In this document: positions 1-8,843 of the stretch, piece after piece | How the letters are laid out: each line of letters starts with the position of its first letter | How positions within the stretch are numbered: the first letter of the stretch is position 1 | From: Phycisphaerales bacterium UBA2396 | GTDB taxonomy: Bacteria; Planctomycetota; Phycisphaerae; Phycisphaerales; UBA1924 | Length of the DNA stretch: 31,984 bases | Direction of reading: 5' to 3' | NCBI GenBank assembly: GCA_002343325.1 | Contig: DDSG01000014.1 | Coordinates: forward strand, 1 to 31,984 | Notes under the pieces: model-generated | What the model saw: the letters and a program-made list of their open reading frames with translations, nothing else | Databases searched by the model: none | What the model was told of the DNA's origin: nothing | Program-made: the position numbers and the translations under genes

Positions 1-36
1 GGTGTCGCAGGGGGTGTCGCAGGGGGTGTCGCAGGG
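1..36 (+). repeat. Three 12-bp tandem repeats at the window edge
   Basis: Three perfect copies of the 12-base unit GGTGTCGCAGGG run from the first base and then decay into GGTGGCGGCC. Read in the frame of the overlapping gene they encode a repeating Val-Ser-Gln-Gly. The array touches the window edge, so more copies may lie upstream. It may be a copy-number-variable linker between a signal peptide and the mature domain of the DUF4139 protein, which is inference. Confidence 0.85.
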
Positions 37-1777
37 GGTGGCGGCCCCCGTGGACACCAAGGGCCGGATCGAGTCGGTCACGGTGTATCGCGGGCAGGCG
101 CTGGTGACGCGGCTGGTGGAGGCGGCGGGCGGGGCCGGGGGGTTGGCCGAGGTGGTGGTGACGGACCTGCCGCCGCGTGTGCTGGGCGGGAGCTTGTACG
201 CGGAGGGCGTGGGCGGGTCGCAGATCCGCAGCGTGCAATTCCGGACGAGGCCGGCGGCGCAGGACGTGCGGGCCGAGGTGCGAGAGCTGGACGCGCAGAT
301 ACTGAAGCTGTCGGACGAACTGGCGGCGGCGAACGCGGCGGTGCAGCGTCTGAACGATCGGCGGGCGTACCTGGAGAAGATGGAGAACTTTGTCGCCCCG
401 ACGGCGCAGGTGGAGCTGACGCGGGGCGTGCTGAACGCCGAGACGTTGACCTCGCTCGCGCAGTTCGCGTTCAAGCAGCGGGAGGAGATCGGGGTGGCGA
501 CGCTGGAGGCGGGGCGACGCGTGCGGGACGTGCAGGCGCAGCTCGATCTGAAGGTGCGGGAGCGGGAGAAGCTGACGGCGGGCAGCGCGCGGACGGTCAA
601 CGAGGCGGTGGTCTTCGTGAGCACGCAGGGCGGGGCGGCGAACTTCAGGATCCGGTATCTGGTGGATCAGGCGACGTGGTCGCCCTCGTACAACGCGAGG
701 GCGGAGGAGGGCGGCGGGCTTTCGCTCGAGTACTTCGCGTCGGTGACGCAGATGTCGGGGGAGGATTGGACGGGCGTGAAGCTCGAGCTGTCCACGGCGA
801 CGCCCGCGCTGGTGGCCAACGCGCCCGACCTCCTGCCGATGACGGTGGCGCTCGCCCGGGCCGAGGGGCAGCAGCAGCAGCAAACGCTGGGCGAGGGCGC
901 ATACCGGGAGCTGAAGGAGGAGTTGTCGAGGAAGCAGAGAGACCTTGAGAACCGCCGGAGCAACGAGCGGGCCGCCAAGGCCCCAGGGGCCCAGGACGAC
1001 AAGGACAGCGATCGCGGGGGAAGCGGAGACTTCGCGCTCAACGTGCTCGCGGGGCAGACGCAACTGTTGGATCTTGTGGCGACCAACGTTCCGGCCAAGC
1101 GAGATGAGAAGGTCGCTTCGCCGGCGAGCGAAGAGGGGCTGAGCGTGACGTATCGGATCGATGGCGCGACCACGCTGCCAAGCCGCGATGATCGGCAGTT
1201 GATCCAGATCGCCGCGATCCCGATGAAGGCGCAGCGGTCCAAGCTCGCGTCCCCGGTGCTGACGCAGTACGTGTACGACCAGGCGACGATGGTGAACGAC
1301 GGGTCGATGGTGCTGCTCGCCGGGCCGGTGACGGCCTACTCGGGCGGGTCGTTCGTGGGGCACGGTGTGCTGCCCACGGTGGCGACGGGACAGACCTTCA
1401 CGCTCGGGCTGGGCATCGACAGCTCGCTGCGCTCGCAGAAGGAGCTGGCGAGCAAGGCCGAGAGCGTGCAGGGCGGGAACAAGGTCCTTGAACTGACGTA
1501 CCAACTGACGATCGAGAACTTCGGGAATGAAGCAAAGAAGGTCCGTCTGACGGATCGCTTGCCCAAGGGTTCGGGCGATGACGTTCGCGTGGTGTTGGTG
1601 CGGTCGAGCGTCGAACCGGTCAAGGATCCGGCGTGGAAGGACAAGAAGGACGGGCTGCTCGCCTGGGATCTGGAGGTGCCCGCGCAGGCGGTGGGCGCAA
1701 AGGCGGCCGTCGTCGAGTACACCTTCAGGCTCGAATACGACAAGCAGATGCAGATCGTGACCGATGGGGTGCGATAG
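2..1777 (+). CDS. DUF4139 / MuiA-family protein, 5'-truncated
   Basis: The 591 visible codons resemble the mucoidy-inhibitor MuiA family: an N-terminal DUF4140-like part (about residues 22-125, with an Ala/Leu/Glu-rich coiled coil near 88-130) followed by the DUF4139 beta-rich domain. Family-like stretches are RIRYLVDQATWSPSYNAR near residue 220 and the GEDW motif about 35 residues later. A charged, low-complexity insert (about 290-345) rich in Gln, Glu, Arg, Lys and Asp interrupts the domain. The reading frame is open at the window edge and no signal peptide is visible, so the true start probably lies upstream; the GTG at position 2 is only the first visible candidate. Family members are mostly of unknown biochemical function, and an envelope role is inferred. 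A small inverted repeat (1790-1807) follows the stop, but without a T-run. Confidence 0.8.
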   Translation: MSQGVSQGVSQGVAAPVDTKGRIESVTVYRGQALVTRLVEAAGGAGGLAEVVVTDLPPRVLGGSLYAEGVGGSQIRSVQFRTRPAAQDVRAEVRELDAQILKLSDELAAANAAVQRLNDRRAYLEKMENFVAPTAQVELTRGVLNAETLTSLAQFAFKQREEIGVATLEAGRRVRDVQAQLDLKVREREKLTAGSARTVNEAVVFVSTQGGAANFRIRYLVDQATWSPSYNARAEEGGGLSLEYFASVTQMSGEDWTGVKLELSTATPALVANAPDLLPMTVALARAEGQQQQQTLGEGAYRELKEELSRKQRDLENRRSNERAAKAPGAQDDKDSDRGGSGDFALNVLAGQTQLLDLVATNVPAKRDEKVASPASEEGLSVTYRIDGATTLPSRDDRQLIQIAAIPMKAQRSKLASPVLTQYVYDQATMVNDGSMVLLAGPVTAYSGGSFVGHGVLPTVATGQTFTLGLGIDSSLRSQKELASKAESVQGGNKVLELTYQLTIENFGNEAKKVRLTDRLPKGSGDDVRVVLVRSSVEPVKDPAWKDKKDGLLAWDLEVPAQAVGAKAAVVEYTFRLEYDKQMQIVTDGVR

Positions 1778-1819
1778 TCCCCGGCACACAGCGTCGGCTG
1801 CGACGCTACGCTTGGCCCC

Positions 1820-2545
1820 GTGAGCGAGCCCACACAGAACGTTTCGGTGGTCAAGGAACTTGGGCCGGCCGGCGCGCTCGCGCTGGCCTGGACGGTCTTC
1901 CCGCCGCTGGGCTCGATCGTTCTGTACGTCTACATGAACACGACGGGTGAGTGGCTCCGCGGGCACGAGGGCTCCGGCATCGTGCTGTACATCGCCGGTT
2001 TCGCGTTGCTCGCGGGGCTGGGCTTGTTGCCGACCTATGCGAGCGCGATCCTCGGCGGATGGGCGTTCGGGTTCGCGGCCGGGTTTCCGGCGGCGATGGG
2101 CGGCTTTGCGCTCGGGGCGCTGATCGGCTACGGCGTGGGCAAACTCGTGTCGGGCGACTTGGTGGTGCGGATGGTCGATCGCCGCCCGAAGGTACGTGCG
2201 GTGTGCGCCGCGCTGGTGGGGGGTGGAGCGAGCAAGACCTTCGGGATCGTGACCCTGCTCCGCGTGCCGCCCAATTCGCCCTTCGCCCTGACCAACCTCG
2301 CGCTGGCGAGCGTCAAGGTCCCGCTGTGGACGTATCTGGGCGCGACGCTGGTGGGGATGGCCCCACGGACGGCGGCGATGGTCTGGATCGGCGGGCAGTT
2401 GCAGGGGCTCTTGGCCGAGGACGCCGCCAAGGCAGAGAAACCCACTTGGCTGATCGTCGGAGGGATCGTGGCGGTGGTCGCTGTGGCGCTGGTGATCGGG
2501 TCGCTCGCGAATCGGGCGCTGAATCGGGTCAGCCAGCCCGCCTGA
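1820..2545 (+). CDS. VTT-domain (TVP38/TMEM64, SNARE-associated) membrane protein
   Basis: A 241-residue integral membrane protein with about five hydrophobic segments (roughly 17-38, 53-73, 75-110, 168-195 and 212-230). The central Gly-rich block (LLPTYASAILGGWAFG, then ALGALIGYGVGK) and the LLRVPPNSPFALTNLALA stretch are typical of the VTT/DedA-like superfamily, where a small residue plus Arg-x-x-P precedes the re-entrant helix. Relatives are linked to lipid scrambling or small-solute transport, but the substrate here cannot be read. Translation starts at a GTG 42 bases after the DUF4139 gene, on the same strand, so co-transcription is possible. No strong ribosome binding site is visible before the GTG. 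Confidence 0.8.
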   Translation: MSEPTQNVSVVKELGPAGALALAWTVFPPLGSIVLYVYMNTTGEWLRGHEGSGIVLYIAGFALLAGLGLLPTYASAILGGWAFGFAAGFPAAMGGFALGALIGYGVGKLVSGDLVVRMVDRRPKVRAVCAALVGGGASKTFGIVTLLRVPPNSPFALTNLALASVKVPLWTYLGATLVGMAPRTAAMVWIGGQLQGLLAEDAAKAEKPTWLIVGGIVAVVAVALVIGSLANRALNRVSQPA

Positions 2546-2673
2546 TCGGGAGAAGTCAGGGTATTGGATGGCCCGGGTGCAACGATCGGGGTGTTCGGCC
2601 GGTTGTGGGTGCTGGAAGGTGCATCGATTGGGCGGGCTCTCCCGATAGCATGGGTAAGTCCGGCGAGGTGCCT

Positions 2674-3354
2674 ATGCGTCGAGGGTTTACGTTAATCGAG
2701 TTGCTGGTGGTGATCGCGATCATCGCGATGTTGCTCGGCATGCTCATGCCCGCGCTGGGGGCGGCCCGACGGACAGCGCGGCATGTCAAGTGCCTGGCGA
2801 ACCTGCGGGGGATCGGGACGGGGCTCACGGTCTACACCCAGAACCTGAGCCGGGGCGTCCTGCCCCACGTGCTGCCGCTGCACGATTCGGGCGGAAACCA
2901 GAACGACCCTTCGCTGCTGGACGTGCTGGCGGATCAGATCGACGCCGCCCCACCGATGCGTGACGAGGACGGGAAGTTCATCGTGACCGATCCGTGGCGG
3001 TGTCCGGAGGACAAGTCCTCGACGGACGCGGAGAACAACTTCGAGCCCACGTGGCGGACGTTCGGGACGAGTTACGAGTATGTGCCGGGCGGCCTGATGT
3101 TGGTGGCGGAGCTCAACTTCGCGATCCCGCGCGACCGCGTGGCGCGGGTCGTGACCAACGCGCTGGATCGATACCCCAAGGAAATGCCCATTCTCGTGGA
3201 CGCCGGGAACTGGCACACCAATCGGGTCAAGGGACAGGAACAGAAGAACGCGCTCTACTACCGGGACGGCCGGGCGGACTTTCTCATCCAGCCCGACGTC
3301 GATTCGCTCGGGGCATTGATGGCGGAGATCGCCCGCACGGGCTTTGGCGGCTGA
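2674..3354 (+). CDS. Prepilin-like protein with N-terminal cleavage/methylation motif
   Basis: The 226-residue product begins MRRGFTLIELLVVIAIIAML, a textbook type IV prepilin/pseudopilin leader: a short basic leader, prepilin-peptidase cleavage after Gly4, Phe at +1 and Glu at +5 of the mature protein, then a hydrophobic helix. The rest is a globular, soluble-looking domain with no close functional signature. Planctomycete genomes carry many such proteins (the DUF1559 and H-X9-DG group), mostly uncharacterised. The ATG at 2674 is preferred because an AGGTG lies just upstream; an in-frame ATG at 2650 would add eight residues before the leader and has no ribosome binding site. No pilus assembly genes lie nearby. 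The next gene starts 13 bases after the stop, suggesting an operon. Confidence 0.85.
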   Translation: MRRGFTLIELLVVIAIIAMLLGMLMPALGAARRTARHVKCLANLRGIGTGLTVYTQNLSRGVLPHVLPLHDSGGNQNDPSLLDVLADQIDAAPPMRDEDGKFIVTDPWRCPEDKSSTDAENNFEPTWRTFGTSYEYVPGGLMLVAELNFAIPRDRVARVVTNALDRYPKEMPILVDAGNWHTNRVKGQEQKNALYYRDGRADFLIQPDVDSLGALMAEIARTGFGG

Positions 3355-3367
3355 GGGAGACGGCGTG

Positions 3368-4189
3368 ATGCAAGGCGAGGAGCACAACACGGTCGGCCGA
3401 GGATCACTGCTCGAAGGGCTCGGCGCGGTCACGGCGCAACCCGCGCGACCACTCCGCGATCGGCTCAACGGGTGGTTCGCCGCGAAGGTCTCGGCCGTCC
3501 GAGCTTGGGCCGGCGCGACGCCCGTTCGGGCCCGAAGGCTGCGATTCGCCGGCCGAGCGGCCCTGGGGGCCATGGTGCTCGGAGCGATCGTGGGCGGCTA
3601 CCTCGCGTTGCGGGAGAGGCCTCAGCCCGACGTCTTTGTCGATCCCTTCGATGACGTGCTCGATTACACCCTGCTGTCGGAGGAGTTCAACAAACTCTCG
3701 ACCCAGAAGAGGCTCGAGATCATCACGGATCTTGTGAAGCGATTCCGTTCGATGGACGGCAGCGAGTCGGTGCTTGTCGCCGCCTTCGCCGCGGGCATTC
3801 AGGGCGAAGCACGCAAGCAGCTCGAACGCAACATGAGCCGGCTCGTGCTCGACGTGGTCGACGAGGGGGCGGCGGCGTACGACAAGGCCTCGCCCGAGGA
3901 CAAGCCGCGCGTGCTCGACGAGTCGTATGTGAGGCTTGTGCGGACGGTCGAAGCGCTCGACGGCGACCCGACAAAGAAGACCGACGAGGAGATTCTCGCC
4001 GACGGGGAGAAAGAGGCCGAGCGAGGCGCCGAGTGGGCTCGAAATGCCGACCGTGATCGGCTCGGACGCCAGACGGGTCGGATGCTGCTGTCGGTCAACG
4101 ACACGATCGGGCAACAGGCCTCGCCCCAGCAGCGCGGACGGATGACCGTGATGATGCGCGACATGACGCGGCGTTTCCGCGGCGAGTGA
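3368..4189 (+). CDS. Hypothetical single-pass membrane protein
   Basis: I do not recognise a family. The 273-residue product has an N-terminal basic region of about 60 residues, one transmembrane helix (about residues 61-81), and a long hydrophilic, Asp/Glu/Lys/Arg-rich helical C-terminal part, which the positive-inside rule would place outside the cytoplasm. The start was placed at ATG 3368 because GAGGGAGA lies about eight bases upstream; GTG 3365 is an alternative. It follows the prepilin-like gene by 13 bases and is probably co-transcribed with it. A role in the same envelope process is possible but unsupported. It converges with the lipoprotein gene, leaving only 15 bases between the two stops. 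Confidence 0.7.
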   Translation: MQGEEHNTVGRGSLLEGLGAVTAQPARPLRDRLNGWFAAKVSAVRAWAGATPVRARRLRFAGRAALGAMVLGAIVGGYLALRERPQPDVFVDPFDDVLDYTLLSEEFNKLSTQKRLEIITDLVKRFRSMDGSESVLVAAFAAGIQGEARKQLERNMSRLVLDVVDEGAAAYDKASPEDKPRVLDESYVRLVRTVEALDGDPTKKTDEEILADGEKEAERGAEWARNADRDRLGRQTGRMLLSVNDTIGQQASPQQRGRMTVMMRDMTRRFRGE

Positions 4190-4204
4190 GCAGAATCCGA
4201 CCGA

Positions 4205-4795
4205 TTACTGTTCGCCCATCGGCTCGTCATTCGCCGGGGGCTCCTCGGCGGGCTGTTCCGCCCGGCGAGGTGCGATCTCATCGGTCGCGGGGAGGTAATA
4301 GAGCGGCGGGACTTCGCGCGTCAGTGTGTTCCACTGGCGGGCGGTTTCGATGGTCCAGCCCGAGCCCCCGCCGCGCATCCGCAGCGTGGTCATGCTGTAG
4401 CCGTCGCTCTTGGGAACCATGACATCGACCTCGGCGCGGTCCTTGCGGATCCAGACGCGGGGGATGTGGTAGATCGTCGCGGTGGTCGCGGTCTCGGGCG
4501 TGAGGGGGACTGCCTGTGGCCCGGCGGCCGACACGACTTCCAGGATCCGGGAACGGCGCATGCCCTCGGGCAGATTGAAGGCGACCGCGCCCTGTGGCTG
4601 GTGGTGCGAGATCGCCCACTGGGCCGCCCGGGCCATGACGGCGCGGTTCTGAGGCCAGTTCACGTTGCCGAGCGGGTCGGCCGTCTCGATCGGGGGCCAA
4701 CTGGAGTAGCAGCCGCCCATCGAGGCGGCCAACGCCGCCGAGAGCAGCGAGAGAAGGGCGAGAGCGCGGGGGCGGGAGATGTCGGCCTGACGCAT
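4205..4795 (-). CDS. Putative lipoprotein of unknown function
   Basis: The 196-residue product starts with a basic n-region, a hydrophobic stretch (about residues 11-25) and a lipobox-like SMGGC with Cys at 29, so export and lipidation are likely. The mature part has no family I can name. It includes an Asn/Gln/Trp-rich start, a middle beta-like region and an acidic, Pro/Glu-rich C-terminus ending in EQ. ATG 4795 was chosen because AAGGAAG lies just upstream on the minus strand and the signal peptide starts immediately; the frame continues upstream without a second good start. It is divergent from ubiX across a 134-base gap that should hold both promoters. Confidence 0.7.
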   Translation of the reverse strand: MRQADISRPRALALLSLLSAALAASMGGCYSSWPPIETADPLGNVNWPQNRAVMARAAQWAISHHQPQGAVAFNLPEGMRRSRILEVVSAAGPQAVPLTPETATTATIYHIPRVWIRKDRAEVDVMVPKSDGYSMTTLRMRGGGSGWTIETARQWNTLTREVPPLYYLPATDEIAPRRAEQPAEEPPANDEPMGEQ

Positions 4796-4929
4796 GATCG
4801 GCTTCCTTGCGGCCCGGTGTTGTCGGACCTTGGCCAAGTGTACGCGGACCGGTCGCCGGGGTGGGTTCCGGGGTTCCCCGGGAAGGCTCGGCCGCATCGC
4901 TACCATCGCCCGTGGCGAATCCCTTCCGC

Positions 4930-5559
4930 ATGTCCGACTGGCGCCGCCGATTCGTGCTTGGCATCACCGGAGCTTCCGGGGCGGCGTACGCGTTACGCCT
5001 GCTCGAGGTGCTGCTCGGCTCGGGGTACGAAGTCCATTTGGTGGTGTCCGAGTACGGACGAAGGCTCTTGCTCGACGAGGCGGGCATCCGCGAACTCAGC
5101 TTGGCTTCGCTGGCACCCTCGCTCGTGGGGACTCCCGGCGAGGCCGACGCCTCGGCCCGGCTGGTGATTCACCCCAACAAGGACGTGGGCGCGGTGATCG
5201 CCTCGGGGAGCTTCCTGCACGCGGGGATGGTGGTCCTGCCCTGTTCGTCAACATCTCTCGGAGCCCTCGCGACCGGGTCGGGGAGCAACCTGCTGACCCG
5301 TGCTGCGATGGTCACGCTCAAGGAGCGTCGCCCGCTGATCGTGTGTCACAGGGAATCGCCGCTCAACCTGATCGATATCGAGAACATGCGGACGCTGACA
5401 TTGGCTGGCGCGGTGATCTGCCCGACGAACCCCGGGTTCTATCTGAACCCGCGGAGCGTCCAGGAGATCGTGGACTTTGTCGTGGGCAAGGTGCTCGATC
5501 TGCTCCATGTCGAGCACGACCTGAAGACCCGCTGGGAACATCACAAGGGCAACGCCTGA
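4930..5559 (+). CDS. ubiX: UbiX-family flavin prenyltransferase
   Basis: The product joins dimethylallyl phosphate to FMN to make the prenylated flavin cofactor needed by UbiD-type decarboxylases (quinone biosynthesis or aromatic acid metabolism). The 209-residue length fits the family. Signatures are the N-terminal FMN-binding loop GITGASGA (near residue 11), the SNLLTRAA helix and the KERRPLIVCHRESPL block that holds the phosphate-binding Arg/Glu residues, then GAVICPTNPGFY. ATG 4930 fits the usual N-terminus; GTG 4912 would add six residues. No strong ribosome binding site is seen at either. No UbiD partner lies in the window. The gene converges with the glycosyltransferase, with only six bases between the stops. 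Confidence 0.92.
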   Translation: MSDWRRRFVLGITGASGAAYALRLLEVLLGSGYEVHLVVSEYGRRLLLDEAGIRELSLASLAPSLVGTPGEADASARLVIHPNKDVGAVIASGSFLHAGMVVLPCSSTSLGALATGSGSNLLTRAAMVTLKERRPLIVCHRESPLNLIDIENMRTLTLAGAVICPTNPGFYLNPRSVQEIVDFVVGKVLDLLHVEHDLKTRWEHHKGNA

Positions 5560-5565
5560 TCGGTC

Positions 5566-6741
5566 TTAGCGCCGACGGGCGTAGATCTCGAGCGTGCGCT
5601 CCGCGATGCGGGGCCAGGTATACCGTGTCTCGACAAGCTCTCGGCCTTTGCGTCCCATCTCGGCCCGCGCCACATCCGACAGCGACAGCACCCTCGCCAA
5701 TGCCTCGGCAGTTGGTGCGCTCCCGCAAGGTGTGACTTCGCCCGCACCGGCCTCGGCCACCTCCGGAAAGTGGCACTGATCCGAGATCACCACGGGGCGA
5801 CCGCACGCGAGCGCCTCGGTGATCGCCATGCTGAATCCTTCCTGACGACTCGGCAGACAGAAGCACGCGGAATCGACAAACGCCGCCAGCTTGTCCTGCC
5901 CGTACAGCGAGCCGACAAGGTGAACCCGATCCGCGATCCCCAGTCGTCCGATCTGCTCGGTGAGCGGGGCGACCATGCCGTCGTCCGGGCCGGCGATCAC
6001 GAGCCGAAGAGTCGGGAACCGGTCGCGGAGCATCGCGAACGCGTCGGCGAGGAAGTCCAGGCCTTTCTTGAAGTGCAGCCGGCTCAGGAAGAGCACATAC
6101 GGATCCGACCCGAGCTCGGGGTGCTTGCCGCGGAAAGCGCCGAGCGTGGGCAGCGGGCTCATCTCATCGAGGAACACGCCGTTGGGAAGCACCTCGGCCG
6201 GCGGACGCAGGCCCAGGGGCTCCATCAGGCGGGCCTCGTCGCGGTTGAGCGTGTGGATGAACGCGGCATGATCGAGCATGCTGCGGTACGAGATCGCCAG
6301 CGCGATCCGCTTTTTCATCGCCTTGGCGAAGCCCTGCCCGGTGAGGCACCACGGGTCGAGCATGCCGTGCGGCACGACGCAGTAGGGGATCTGACGCGCG
6401 CGGGCGGCCTTGGCGGTGATCGGAAGGATCGGGTTCCACACCCCGTGCAGGTGAAGGTAGTCGCACCCGCTCATGTGCTGGTTGATCCATCGCTTCAGAT
6501 TGAGCGCACGGATCTGCGCGATGGCCCCGCCCTCGGGTGCGATGTCGTGCAGCCGCACACGTTCCATCCCGGGAACCCCGGCGAGCGACTTTCCGGTGCG
6601 CTCGACAGCCTCGGGCAGTGCGTAGTGGATGATCTCCACGGCATGGCCGAGCGCGGCCTGCGCTGCGGCGAGTCGGGCAGCGACCACGGGGGGGCCGCCC
6701 TGCTTGGGGTCCATCGACGGAATGACGTGAAGGATGCGCAT
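5566..6741 (-). CDS. GT4-family glycosyltransferase
   Basis: The 391-residue product has the two Rossmann-like halves of GT-B glycosyltransferases. The N-terminal half begins MRILHVIPSMDPKQGGPPV, with the Gly-rich acceptor-side loop; the C-terminal half has LFLSRLHFKKGLDFL and PSRQEGFSMAITEALACGRPVV, which carries the EX7E motif of family GT4 (nucleotide-sugar donor binding). Such enzymes build cell-surface or exopolysaccharide chains; donor and acceptor cannot be read here. ATG 6741 fits the family N-terminus; ATG 6759 is an alternative, and neither has a convincing ribosome binding site. It lies downstream of transketolase on the same strand but behind a strong hairpin, so it probably has its own promoter in 6742-6820. 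Confidence 0.88.
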   Translation of the reverse strand: MRILHVIPSMDPKQGGPPVVAARLAAAQAALGHAVEIIHYALPEAVERTGKSLAGVPGMERVRLHDIAPEGGAIAQIRALNLKRWINQHMSGCDYLHLHGVWNPILPITAKAARARQIPYCVVPHGMLDPWCLTGQGFAKAMKKRIALAISYRSMLDHAAFIHTLNRDEARLMEPLGLRPPAEVLPNGVFLDEMSPLPTLGAFRGKHPELGSDPYVLFLSRLHFKKGLDFLADAFAMLRDRFPTLRLVIAGPDDGMVAPLTEQIGRLGIADRVHLVGSLYGQDKLAAFVDSACFCLPSRQEGFSMAITEALACGRPVVISDQCHFPEVAEAGAGEVTPCGSAPTAEALARVLSLSDVARAEMGRKGRELVETRYTWPRIAERTLEIYARRR

Positions 6742-6818
6742 GCGGAGGTCATGGTACATCGGCACAACGCCACGTCGCACGCCCGCCCGGCGACCCTGCG
6801 GGTTGCGGAGCGGTCGGC

Positions 6819-6857
6819 ATAAACGGCACGGGCCCCCCGACCATCGGGGGGCCCGTG
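6819..6857 (-). terminator. Rho-independent-type terminator after transketolase
   Basis: Perfect inverted repeat: CACGGGCCCCCC (6827-6838) pairs with 6846-6857, and one more G-C pair closes a 5-base loop. On the minus strand the hairpin lies 25 bases past the transketolase stop and is followed by CCGTTTATGC. The T-run is short, as is common in high-GC genomes. Confidence 0.8.
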
Positions 6858-6881
6858 TATGAGCGGACATTGAGCGTTGGA

Positions 6882-8843
6882 TTAGACGCCGAGCAGTTCC
6901 ATGGCGTTCTTCTTGATGTCGTCGGCGGTAAGGCCGCACATCTTGAGAAGGTCGTCGATCGTGCGCCCGCTCTTGGGAATCCGGCGCACGTGCATCTGCT
7001 TGAGCTGGAAGGCGTCGCCGGAATCGACGAGCGCGTCGGCCACGGCCGAACCAATGCCCCCGCCGTAGTTGTCTTCGACGGTCAGCACCTTGCCGTTGTT
7101 GGCCTGCACGATGTCGAGCAGGGCGTCGGTATCGAAGGGCAGGCTGTAGAGGTCGACGAGCGTGGCGGAGACGCCGGCCTTATCGAGCAGCTCGATCGCC
7201 TTGTTCGCCTCGTGGACCATGTACCCGGCGGCGCAGATCACCAGATCGCGCCCCTCGCTGAGCACCTCGAACCCGCCAAGGTTGAAGACCACGTCATCGT
7301 TGTAGATGAACTCGGTATCGGCCCGCAGCGTGCGCATGTAGCAGGCGCCCTGGTACTCGGCCATGACCTGCGTGAGGTGGAACGCCGCATAGGCGTCCGC
7401 CGGCTGCAGCACGTAGCACCCCGGGTTGCCGCGGTGGTCCTTCATCGTGCTGAAGGAGCGGAACCACGCCACGTCGGGCAGCGACATCTGGCTGGGCCCG
7501 TCGGCGGCGAGGGTGATGCCGGCGTGGCTGCCGACGATCTTGAGGTTCGCGCCCGAGTTGATCGCCATCTCGATCTGGTCGTACGCGCGGGTCACGAACT
7601 TCGCGAAGGTCGAGATGAACGGGATCTTCCCGGCGGCGGAGAACCCGGCGCCCATCGAGAACATGTTCTGCTCGGCGATCTTGCACTCAAAGAACCGCTC
7701 GGCGGTCGCCGTGTCCTTGCGGACCATCTCGGCGAATGTGGAGTTGGAAACGTCCGCATCGAGGACAACCACGTCGCGATTGGCCTTGGCGAGCGCACGC
7801 AGCGCGATGCCGTAGGCGCGACGCGTCGCCAGCGTGCCCGACTGCAACAGCGACTCCATGTCCATCGCCTTCATCGTGGCGGCCAAGCCCGGCAGGTCGG
7901 GGTTGACCACGTCGGGCTGGCGGAATTCCGCGGGCGGCTCGATGGTGAAGGCGTCGCCCGAGCCCAGGGCCGAGGTCAGCTCCTGGCGCTTCTGGTCGAG
8001 TTCGCTCAGCGCCTTCTTGAGCGCATCGCCCGTCGGGGGCTTGCCGTGCCATCCGTTGCCTTGCACACTCTCGGCGCCCCAGCCCTTGACGGTCTTGGCG
8101 ATCAGGGCCATGGGCTTGCGGCCCTGGGCGTTCTTGGCGAACGCGTCGAAGGCGTCCTTGATCTGCGAGGGGTTGTGCCCGTCAATCGTGCGCACGTCGT
8201 AGCCGAACGCGGCGAGCTTGGCGGCGAGCGTCTCGGCGGACTGCTGCCCGCTCACCCGGTCGCTCTGCCCATACTCGTTGCAGTTGAAGATCGGCAGCAC
8301 GTTCGTGAGGCGGCGGTCGATGATCTGGTCGAGCGCTTCGGTGATCTGGCCTTCGCGGCTTTCGCCGTCGCCGATGATGCAGAAGATCCGACGGTCCATC
8401 TTGTCGAGGCGGGCCGCCTCGCCCAGGCCCACCGCGACGGACAGGCCTTGCCCGAGCGAGCCCGTGGCCGCGTCAAAGAAGGGGAAGCCCTCCATCGGGT
8501 TGGGGTGTCCGTCGAGCTCGCTCTCGGCCGCTCGAAGCTTCTTGAGGTCATCCAATCCGAGCCGGCGACGCTTCTCCGGGTCCTTGCCGATCATCACGCC
8601 GAGTTTGGCGGCGGCGGCATAGACCACGGGCACCGCATGCCCTTCCGAGAGCACCAGGCGGTCACTCGTCGGGTAATCAGGGAACTCGGGGCTCCACCGC
8701 ATGCTGTGGAACATCAACACCGTCACAAGATGCGACAACGAGGCGCACGTTGTGGGGTGCCCGCTGCCAGCGGCGGCGGTCATCTCCAACGAGAGGCGAT
8801 TCAACTCGATGGCCTGGGCGTGAACAGCGGCTTCGAAGGACAT
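6882..8843 (-). CDS. tkt: Transketolase
   Basis: A thiamine-diphosphate enzyme of the non-oxidative pentose phosphate pathway, moving two-carbon ketol units between sugar phosphates. The 653-residue product has the N-terminal PP domain with GSGHP (26-30) and the ThDP/Mg motif GDGES (158-162), where EGQITEA and NEYGQSD follow. The central Pyr domain has the catalytic Glu in KIAEQNM (E391), and a C-terminal domain ends the protein. The NxxxGQSD pattern is closer to the animal-type short transketolases than to the enterobacterial form, which is an observation from memory. ATG 8843 has AAAGGGG upstream; earlier in-frame codons lack support. The gene is followed by a strong hairpin. A 691-codon open frame on the opposite strand is a codon-bias shadow. 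Confidence 0.93.
   Translation of the reverse strand: MSFEAAVHAQAIELNRLSLEMTAAAGSGHPTTCASLSHLVTVLMFHSMRWSPEFPDYPTSDRLVLSEGHAVPVVYAAAAKLGVMIGKDPEKRRRLGLDDLKKLRAAESELDGHPNPMEGFPFFDAATGSLGQGLSVAVGLGEAARLDKMDRRIFCIIGDGESREGQITEALDQIIDRRLTNVLPIFNCNEYGQSDRVSGQQSAETLAAKLAAFGYDVRTIDGHNPSQIKDAFDAFAKNAQGRKPMALIAKTVKGWGAESVQGNGWHGKPPTGDALKKALSELDQKRQELTSALGSGDAFTIEPPAEFRQPDVVNPDLPGLAATMKAMDMESLLQSGTLATRRAYGIALRALAKANRDVVVLDADVSNSTFAEMVRKDTATAERFFECKIAEQNMFSMGAGFSAAGKIPFISTFAKFVTRAYDQIEMAINSGANLKIVGSHAGITLAADGPSQMSLPDVAWFRSFSTMKDHRGNPGCYVLQPADAYAAFHLTQVMAEYQGACYMRTLRADTEFIYNDDVVFNLGGFEVLSEGRDLVICAAGYMVHEANKAIELLDKAGVSATLVDLYSLPFDTDALLDIVQANNGKVLTVEDNYGGGIGSAVADALVDSGDAFQLKQMHVRRIPKSGRTIDDLLKMCGLTADDIKKNAMELLGV

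Noticed and set aside
1790..1807. Terminator after the DUF4139 gene
   Set aside because: A 7-base inverted repeat (AGCGTCG-GCTG-CGACGCT) is present, but no T-run follows and the next gene begins 13 bases later.
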